A stretch of 64,000 nt of DNA from JBBREP01 sp038202885 (lineage in GTDB: Bacteria > Actinomycetota > Acidimicrobiia > IMCC26256 > PALSA-610), in contig JBBREP010000003.1 in NCBI GenBank assembly GCA_038202885.1, positions 30,719-94,718 of the forward strand. The letters run 5' to 3'. Positions 58,821 through 64,000 of this stretch are shown here, one piece after another (the first letter of the stretch is position 1; the number at the start of each line of letters is the position of its first letter). The notes under the pieces are model-generated. The model was not told the DNA's origin, searched no databases, and saw only the letters and a list, made by a program, of their open reading frames with translations. The position numbers and the translations under genes are program-made.

Positions 58821-60203
58821 TTAGTGGGTGCGGAGGTGGAAGGATTTGGGGCGGGTGAGGGCTTCGAAGCCGAGGGGCGACAGCGTGCACCCGTGGCCGG
58901 TGTCCTTCACGCCGCTCCACGCCAGGGCAGGGTCGAGGTAGTCGCAGCGGTTCGCGTACACCGTGCCCGTGTCGAGGCGCTCGCCGATCGCGCGGGCTGC
59001 GTCGATGTCGGCGGTCCACACCGACGCGGTCAGGCCGTAGTCGGAGTCGTTCATCAGGGCGATCGCCTCGTCGTCGTTGTCGACGGGCATGATCCCGATC
59101 ACCGGACCGAACGACTCCTCGCGCATGACGCGCATCGAGTGATCGACACCGACGAGCACCGTCGGCCCGAGATACGGCGTGCCGGCGCGTGATGCATCGA
59201 AGTCGGCTTCGCTCGTGAGCGCCGTGGCGCCGTTCGCGAGCGCTTCGGCGATCTGCGCTCGCACCTGACCGGCTGCGCCCGCGTTGACCATCGGCCCGAT
59301 TGTCGTTGCGGGGTCGCGCGGGTCGCCGAGCACGTAGCCGCGCGCCAAGGCCGCGAACTGTTCGATGAAATCCTCATACACATCGCGGTGCACGTAGATG
59401 CGTTCGAGACCACAACACGACTGGCCCGCATTGAAGAAGGCGCCGTCGACGTTCTCAGCGACAGTGAACTCCAGGTCGCAATCGGCGCGCACATAGGACG
59501 GGTCCTTGCCGCCGAGTTCGAGCCCGGTGCCGATGAACCGTGCTGCGGCGGCGTGCTGGATCGCGTGACCGCCGTCGACCGAACCCGTGAACGCCACGAA
59601 TCCGACCCTCGGATCCGCGATCATCTGGGCGATGTCGTCGTGCGTTGCGTGCACATGCTGGAGGACGCCGTCGGGAAGACCGGCGGCGCGGAACGCTTCG
59701 GAGTAGCGCTCGGCGCACAGCAGGGTCTGCGTTGCGTGCTTCAAGATCACGGTGTTGCCGGCCAGCAGCGCAGGAACGATCGTGTTGACCGACGTCAGGT
59801 ACGGGTAGTTCCACGGGGCTATCACGAGCACGGTGCCGACCGGCTCGCGGCGGATGTAGCGATCGAAGCCGTCCTGGGCCGGCGCCACGATGTCGTCGAG
59901 GGCCTCGGGCGCGATCGCGGCCATGTGACGAGCACGTTCTGCGAAGCCTCGTGTGATCTCGAACGGCGTGTGCGCGATGGGCCGACCCATTTGCAGCGTC
60001 AATTCGAGCGCGAGCTCGTCAGCGTGTTCGCAGCACCACTGCACCGCGCGCTCGACCACTGCGGCGCGCGCGGCGAGGGGCGTCGCGCGCCACTCGCCAC
60101 GCGCCGCGACGGACCGAGCGAGGGTGCGCTCAAGATCCTCAGGCGTGATCGTGGTGCGTTCGGCGATAAGGGCACCGTCGATGGGTGAGATGACGCGCTG
60201 CAT
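58821..60203 (-). CDS. aldehyde dehydrogenase
   Basis: 460-residue NAD(P)-dependent aldehyde dehydrogenase. The catalytic glutamate lies in TGLELGGKDPSYV and the nucleophile cysteine in NAGQSCCGLERIYV; the Rossmann block VLVIAPWNYPYLTSVNTIVPALLAGN and the NAD-binding FTGSVDGGHAIQ are typical, with MREESFGPVIGIM near the end. It resembles succinate-semialdehyde or general aliphatic dehydrogenases in size. The ATG at 60203 is chosen over a GTG 15 nt upstream. Divergent from carotenoid oxygenase 2, whose aldehyde products it could oxidise, and convergent with the BVMO. Confidence 0.93.
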   Translation of the reverse strand: MQRVISPIDGALIAERTTITPEDLERTLARSVAARGEWRATPLAARAAVVERAVQWCCEHADELALELTLQMGRPIAHTPFEITRGFAERARHMAAIAPEALDDIVAPAQDGFDRYIRREPVGTVLVIAPWNYPYLTSVNTIVPALLAGNTVILKHATQTLLCAERYSEAFRAAGLPDGVLQHVHATHDDIAQMIADPRVGFVAFTGSVDGGHAIQHAAAARFIGTGLELGGKDPSYVRADCDLEFTVAENVDGAFFNAGQSCCGLERIYVHRDVYEDFIEQFAALARGYVLGDPRDPATTIGPMVNAGAAGQVRAQIAEALANGATALTSEADFDASRAGTPYLGPTVLVGVDHSMRVMREESFGPVIGIMPVDNDDEAIALMNDSDYGLTASVWTADIDAARAIGERLDTGTVYANRCDYLDPALAWSGVKDTGHGCTLSPLGFEALTRPKSFHLRTH

Positions 60204-60340
60204 GTTCACCGGCGGCACGGTAGTCGTCGCCGCCTTGTACCAGGCCGGCTAGCGACGTCGCGCCGCGCGATGGCGGAGCGAAACCTAGATTGCCTGCTGA
60301 CCGGGCCGTGTGGCTACGTCGCCCATGAAGGAGTGCTCGC

Positions 60341-61849
60341 ATGAGAGTCGTCGTTGCGGGGCAGGTGCCATCGACGTTGGCCGCGGACGATACGCATCCG
60401 TATCGCACCGGCCCTTGGCGTCCGCAACACACCGAATACGACGCCTTCGAGCTCGACGTGGTGGGCGAACTTCCCGACGATCTCGACGGCGTGTATCTCC
60501 GCAACACCGAGAACCCCGTGCACGACGCGCTCGCGACCTACCACCCGTTCGACGGCGACGGCATGCTGCACTCGATCTCGTTCGCGAACGGCGCGGCCGA
60601 GTACCACAACCGTTTTGTGCGCACGGCCGGCTTCGAAGCCGAACAGATCGCCGGAGGACCGCTGTGGGCCGGCCTGGCCGAAGCCCCTTCGTCATCGCTG
60701 CGCGACGACGGCTGGGGCGCGCGGGGTCGCATGAAAGATGCGTCGAGCACCGATGTTGTCGTGCACGCGGGCCGGGCATTGACGAGCTTCTATCAATGCG
60801 GCGATCTCTATTCGCTCGACCCGATCACGCTCGAACAATTCGGACCCGTGTCGTGGAACGGAGCGTTCCCGTCGGCGCGAGGTGTCTCGGCGCACACCAA
60901 GGTGGACGAGCACACCGGTGAATTGCTGTTCTTCAATTACGCCACCGATGCGCCGTTCATGGAATACGGCGTGGTCGACGCGGCGGGAACACTCGTGCAC
61001 CTCACGCCGATCGAGCTCCCCGGCCCGCGCCTCCCACACGACATGGCGTTCACCGACAACTACGCGATTCTCAACGACTGTCCGTTGTTCTGGGACCCCG
61101 ACCTGTTGGCGCGCGGCCACTACGCGGCGCGCTTTCACCCCGAGCTGCCGACTCGCATCGGTATCGTGCCCCGCCGCGGCACGAACGCCGATATTCGTTG
61201 GTTCGATGCCGATCCCACGTACGTATTGCATTGGATCAACGCCTACGAAGACGGCGACGAGGTTGTGCTCGATGGATTCTTCGAAGGTGATCCGGCGCCG
61301 GCGTACCGCGACGACGGCGGGCCGCTCGAGCGCATGTTCCGATTCCTCGCACTCGATCGCATGCAGACCCGCGCGCACCGCTGGCGCTGCAACCTCGTGA
61401 CGGGCATGGTCACCGAGCACGACCTGTCGGATAGCATCATCGAGTTCGGGATGATCAACGCACGCAACGCCGGCCGTCCTTACCAGTACACCTACGCGAT
61501 GACCGGAGTGCCGGGCTGGTTCCTGTTCGACGGCCTCGTCAAACTCGATGTGCGCGACGGCACCGAACAGCGTTACTCCTTCGGCGAGGGAGTATTCGCG
61601 AGCGAGACACCGTTCGCTCCGCGCGCCGCCTCACTGTCGGCACCCGCCACAATGCACGCGGGCCCGGAAGACGATGGCTATCTCGTGACGTTCGTGACTG
61701 ACATGAACGAAGACCGTTCCGAATGTCTGGTGTTCGACGCCGCCGACATCGGCCCCGGCCCCATCGCCCGCGTCGCCCTCCCCGAACGCATCTCCAGTGG
61801 GACGCACACGTTCTGGGCCGATGCGGCCTCGTGCGCGCGATCGGAGTGA
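60341..61849 (+). CDS. carotenoid oxygenase (RPE65/CCO family) 2
   Basis: 502-residue carotenoid cleavage oxygenase. Iron-ligand histidines fall at 185 (VSAHTKVDEHTG), 233 (LPHDMAFTD), 297 (VLHWINAYEDGDE) and 489 (SGTHTFW), with the family block LDGVYLRNTENPVHD and YHPFDGDGMLHSISF. AAGGAG precedes the ATG. It is 50 residues longer than carotenoid oxygenase 1 and clearly a different subgroup (lignostilbene- or carotenoid-type is not decided). The divergent aldehyde dehydrogenase and the downstream ferredoxin-P450 pair suggest a pathway that cleaves an isoprenoid or stilbene and oxidises the fragments. Confidence 0.93.
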   Translation: MRVVVAGQVPSTLAADDTHPYRTGPWRPQHTEYDAFELDVVGELPDDLDGVYLRNTENPVHDALATYHPFDGDGMLHSISFANGAAEYHNRFVRTAGFEAEQIAGGPLWAGLAEAPSSSLRDDGWGARGRMKDASSTDVVVHAGRALTSFYQCGDLYSLDPITLEQFGPVSWNGAFPSARGVSAHTKVDEHTGELLFFNYATDAPFMEYGVVDAAGTLVHLTPIELPGPRLPHDMAFTDNYAILNDCPLFWDPDLLARGHYAARFHPELPTRIGIVPRRGTNADIRWFDADPTYVLHWINAYEDGDEVVLDGFFEGDPAPAYRDDGGPLERMFRFLALDRMQTRAHRWRCNLVTGMVTEHDLSDSIIEFGMINARNAGRPYQYTYAMTGVPGWFLFDGLVKLDVRDGTEQRYSFGEGVFASETPFAPRAASLSAPATMHAGPEDDGYLVTFVTDMNEDRSECLVFDAADIGPGPIARVALPERISSGTHTFWADAASCARSE

Positions 61850-61901
61850 CGCGGTCGGCGCGCCAACCCCACTGAGGTGATGACCGCACTGGTGCACTCG
61901 C

Positions 61902-61925
61902 GGGTGGGGCCGGACTCGAACCAGC
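61902..61925 (-). other. tRNA 3'-end-like sequence (T-arm remnant)
   Basis: On the minus strand GCTGG-TTCGAGT-CCGGC makes a perfect-looking T-arm (one T-G pair), followed by CCCACCC, which would be the 3' acceptor strand. The matching 5' GGGTGGG and an anticodon arm are not found, so this is not an intact tRNA; it may be a remnant or attachment-site scar, or chance. Confidence 0.3.
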
Positions 61926-62008
61926 TTCGGGTTTCGGTACTACCGTCGCGTTCGACGGCACGTGTCCGGTGCCGGTCCCGGTTTGCCAGTTGTCGCAAGG
62001 AGAATGAG

Positions 62009-62209
62009 ATGCGCGTCCATGTGGATAGCGAGCGATGTCAGGGCCACAACCGCTGCTACGCGCTCGCGCCCGAATTATTCGATGTTGATGATCTCGGTTA
62101 CGCGACCGAGGTGGGTGACGGCACCGTGCCGGCCGCCATGGAGGAACAGGCCCGGCTTGCGGTGGCGAACTGCCCCGAACTCGCGATCGAGATCACGGAG
62201 GACGCATGA
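62009..62209 (+). CDS. 3Fe-4S ferredoxin (P450 partner)
   Basis: 66-residue ferredoxin with three cluster cysteines, Cys10, Cys16 and Cys55 (RCQGHNRC ... NCPELAI), the pattern of [3Fe-4S] ferredoxins in which the second position is not Cys. ALAPELFDVDDLGYATEV is the usual middle. AAGGAG lies before the ATG at 62009. Its TGA overlaps the ATG of the P450, so it is almost surely the electron donor of that enzyme; a ferredoxin reductase is not in the window. Upstream in-frame codons exist but lack a ribosome-binding site. Confidence 0.95.
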   Translation: MRVHVDSERCQGHNRCYALAPELFDVDDLGYATEVGDGTVPAAMEEQARLAVANCPELAIEITEDA

Positions 62210-63459
62210 CGCTGCACGACGCGGGTCACGACACGGGTCACGACACTGGTCGGGTCCGGGTCACCGACTGGGCGACCGACTTCGACCACACCGACCCCCA
62301 GTGGGTTGCTGATCCGTTCCCGATCTGGGACGAGCTGCGCGCCACATGCCCGGTCGCGCACAGCGAGCGCTATGGCGGCACGTGGTTGCCCGTGCGCCAC
62401 GACGACGTCGCGGCCGTCGCGTACGACACCGAACACTTCACGTCGCGCTCGGTCGTGGTGAGTACCGTGCGGCCCGGCGGTAACGACCTGCCCGCGCCGA
62501 TCGGCATTGCGCCTCCCATAACTTCGGATCCGCCGTTTCACGCGCTCGCTCGCCGGTTGCTGCTCCCAGCGTTTGCACCGAAGAAGGTCGAGGCGTACGA
62601 AGCGTTTACGCGCGAGCTGTGTCGAGACCTGCTCGACGAGCTCGAAGGACGCGACGTTGTCGACGCGGCCGTCGAATATGCGCAGCACATCCCGTTGCGC
62701 GTCATCGTGAAGATGTTGGGGTTCCCGCAGGAAGACGCCGACATCTTTCGGCGCTTCATCCGCATGGTGATCGAAGACGTCGACATGCCGGCCGAGGAAC
62801 GCCAGGCGAGCATTGATGAAGGCGAGCTCGAGGCCTATATCAACGCTCGCATCGAAGAGCACGTGGCCGAACCGCGCGACGATCTCACGAGTTTTCTGCT
62901 CGACGCCGAGCTCGACGGCACCAAGCTGCACCCCGATCACGTGCGCGGCACCATGGTGTTGCTGATGATCGCCGGGATCGACACGACGTGGTCGGCGATC
63001 GGGGCATCGCTCTGGCACCTCGCCAAGAACGCAGACGACCGGCACCGTTTGGCCACCGAACCAGAGCTCATGGCGACCGCCGTGGAAGAGTTCCTGCGGG
63101 CGTACGCGCCGGTGACGATGGCACGCCTCGTATCCGAGGACTTCGAGTTTCAGGGCTGCCCGTTCAAAGAAGGCGACTGGCTGCTCTTGCCGTTCCCGGC
63201 CGCGAATCGCGACCCCGAGTTCTTCGAACGCGCCGACGAGTTCGTGATCGACCGGGCCGTGAACCGCCACGCCGCGTTCGGGCTCGGTATCCACCGCTGC
63301 ATCGGCTCGAACCTTGCACGCATGGAGCTTCGCGTTGCACTCGAGGAATGGGTCGCGCGCTATCCCGACTTCGAGCTGACCGATCCCGAGGCAGTCACAT
63401 GGTCGGCCGGGCAGGTGCGCGGGCCGCGCACGATTCCGGTACGCATCGCAGGTACCTGA
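62206..63459 (+). CDS. cytochrome P450
   Basis: 417-residue soluble bacterial P450. The haem loop FGLGIHRCIGSNLARMEL holds the ligand Cys365; the I-helix oxygen-activation motif is AGIDTT at 256-261; ExxR is in EEFLRAY. The N-terminus has a 12-bp triplication (62215-62250) giving HDAGHDTGHDTG before the usual DFDHTDPQWVADPFPIWDEL. Coupled to the 3Fe-4S ferredoxin by ATGA. Substrate unknown; by neighbourhood it may hydroxylate a terpenoid or apocarotenoid. A small hairpin and copy C of the dispersed element follow. Confidence 0.95.
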   Translation: MTLHDAGHDTGHDTGRVRVTDWATDFDHTDPQWVADPFPIWDELRATCPVAHSERYGGTWLPVRHDDVAAVAYDTEHFTSRSVVVSTVRPGGNDLPAPIGIAPPITSDPPFHALARRLLLPAFAPKKVEAYEAFTRELCRDLLDELEGRDVVDAAVEYAQHIPLRVIVKMLGFPQEDADIFRRFIRMVIEDVDMPAEERQASIDEGELEAYINARIEEHVAEPRDDLTSFLLDAELDGTKLHPDHVRGTMVLLMIAGIDTTWSAIGASLWHLAKNADDRHRLATEPELMATAVEEFLRAYAPVTMARLVSEDFEFQGCPFKEGDWLLLPFPAANRDPEFFERADEFVIDRAVNRHAAFGLGIHRCIGSNLARMELRVALEEWVARYPDFELTDPEAVTWSAGQVRGPRTIPVRIAGT

Positions 63460-63481
63460 CGACTGAGTCGTCGGTATCCAA

Positions 63482-63497
63482 CGGATCGCAGGATCCG
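63482..63497 (+). terminator. small hairpin after P450
   Basis: CGGATC-GCAG-GATCCG, a 6-bp stem 22 nt past the stop. Weak evidence for a terminator. The rest of the 299-bp gap to 63759 holds copy C of the dispersed element and no other clear signal. Confidence 0.35.
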
Positions 63498-63569
63498 GTG
63501 GACCGCCTTGTTATCGGGGTCACACCAAAGAACCTGAGGTCAGAATTCCTGCGTGATCGGGCACGCATC

Positions 63570-63655
63570 TCCTGCGCCTACTTCGTCCGGCGCGGCGAGC
63601 TCCCTGCGCACCCATCTCGCTCGTTCCTCGCTCCTGGGCTGCTGCGGTCGCCGCT
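63570..63655 (+). repeat. dispersed intergenic element, copy C
   Basis: 86 bp starting TCCTGCGCCTACTTCGTCCG and ending TGCGGTCGCCGCT, full-length match to copy B and good match to copy A. Lies between the P450 and the membrane protein at the right edge. Confidence 0.9.
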
Positions 63656-63758
63656 GTGTGTTCCTCTGCTCACGTGCTGCGCCCGCCCGCCGACGCGGTG
63701 CTTCCACCGGGACTATTGACTCCTACAGGGTTCCCGTCAGGAGGCCGAAAGTGCTCTT

Positions 63759-64000
63759 GTGAAGTCCACGTCGCGGTTCCATGTGGGATGGCTGCTGCCA
63801 TACTCACCGACACCTCTGGCGCTCGCCGTTTTCTATTGGCTCGGGCACACGAAGTACATGGCCAAGACGCCGTTCTGGATCCTCGTCACGCTGCTCGCAG
63901 TCGGTGCGATCCTGAACGGACTCGCGCTCGTCACCACTCGTGGCGCGTCGCCCCGCGTTCGTATCCACACCCGCGCCGCCATGTCGGCGATCACGACGAC
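63759..64000 (+). CDS. membrane protein, truncated by window end
   Basis: The first 80 residues of a protein starting with GTG at 63759; AGGAGG lies 14 nt upstream, rather far. The visible part has two hydrophobic segments, LALAVFYWLG and PFWILVTLLAVGAILNGLAL, joined by HTKYMAKT, then a basic stretch RGASPRVRIHTRAAMSAITT. It looks like the N-terminal membrane region of a sensor or GGDEF-type protein, but the diagnostic domain would lie outside the window, so no function is claimed. Confidence 0.6.
   Translation, partial: MKSTSRFHVGWLLPYSPTPLALAVFYWLGHTKYMAKTPFWILVTLLAVGAILNGLALVTTRGASPRVRIHTRAAMSAITT

Noticed and set aside
61860..61980. Complete tRNA gene on the minus strand
   Set aside because: The T-arm fits, but no anticodon stem or matching 5' acceptor strand can be drawn within the needed distance.

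Overview
The window is high-GC (visibly about 65-70 %), gene-dense DNA with translational coupling (ATGA, GTGA and TGATG overlaps). It looks like chromosome from an actinobacterium, most plausibly of the class Acidimicrobiia (Ilumatobacter-like). Pointers are a MhuD-type haem-degrading enzyme, a WS/DGAT wax-ester/triacylglycerol synthase, a Ddn-type deazaflavin (F420) oxidoreductase, a TIGR03086 DinB-fold protein, a 33-residue MGDKSPKK basic protein, and a secreted protein built of GYW...DGGVFxFGxAxFxGS repeats. The lineage is inference; no rRNA gene or intact tRNA gene is visible.

Layout. 0.1-8.2 kb: an MFS drug-efflux pump behind an operator-like palindrome, a VOC protein, a secreted protein, and a TetR repressor coupled to a two-gene heterodimeric ABC exporter with its own perfect 20-bp palindrome. 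8.3-16.6 kb: a lipoprotein, a carotenoid oxygenase flanked by two near-identical 49-bp hairpins, an SNF2-type helicase with a small partner, a cell-surface PPC/FN3 protein, and an MhuD-like enzyme. 16.6-22.3 kb: a WS/DGAT acyltransferase, two divergent FG-GAP proteins and an SRPBCC protein. 22.4-30 kb: two penicillin-binding-fold serine hydrolases around a phosphoketolase-acetate kinase pair that diverges from a glutamate decarboxylase, then a DUF1003 protein. 30.3-36.5 kb: two divergent operons sharing one control region, one with two sulfatases around an SRPBCC protein, the other with a degenerate SDR, a DinB-fold protein and an unknown. 36.6-45 kb: a repeat protein, an alpha/beta-hydrolase lipoprotein, a third serine hydrolase, and an operon of D-Ala-D-Ala-ligase-like ATP-grasp, alpha/beta hydrolase, membrane-anchored MurF-like ligase and (after a short gap) a methyltransferase. 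45.1-55.3 kb: LLM flavoprotein plus diiron-type protein, an F420 protein, a zinc-ribbon protein, the methionine genes metY-metX, a RecQ-phosphoribosyltransferase fusion, a sphingosine-1-phosphate-lyase-like enzyme and DUF2505. 55.4-63.5 kb: a catabolic-looking island of alcohol dehydrogenase, DinB-fold protein, Baeyer-Villiger-type monooxygenase, aldehyde dehydrogenase, a second carotenoid oxygenase, a 3Fe-4S ferredoxin and a cytochrome P450. A membrane protein runs off the right end.

Three kinds of structure lie outside the genes. (1) A dispersed intergenic element of about 75-90 bp occurs four times plus one fragment, in both orientations, and starts with a GCGCC/GGCGC stem. (2) A pair of 49-bp hairpins brackets carotenoid oxygenase 1. 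(3) Short tandem duplications (7-43 bp units) recur at more than a dozen places, mainly at gene starts, gene ends and linkers, including a 9-bp expansion inside the phosphoketolase. The biochemical novelty most worth testing is the ATP-grasp/membrane MurF-like operon at 40.9-45.1 kb.
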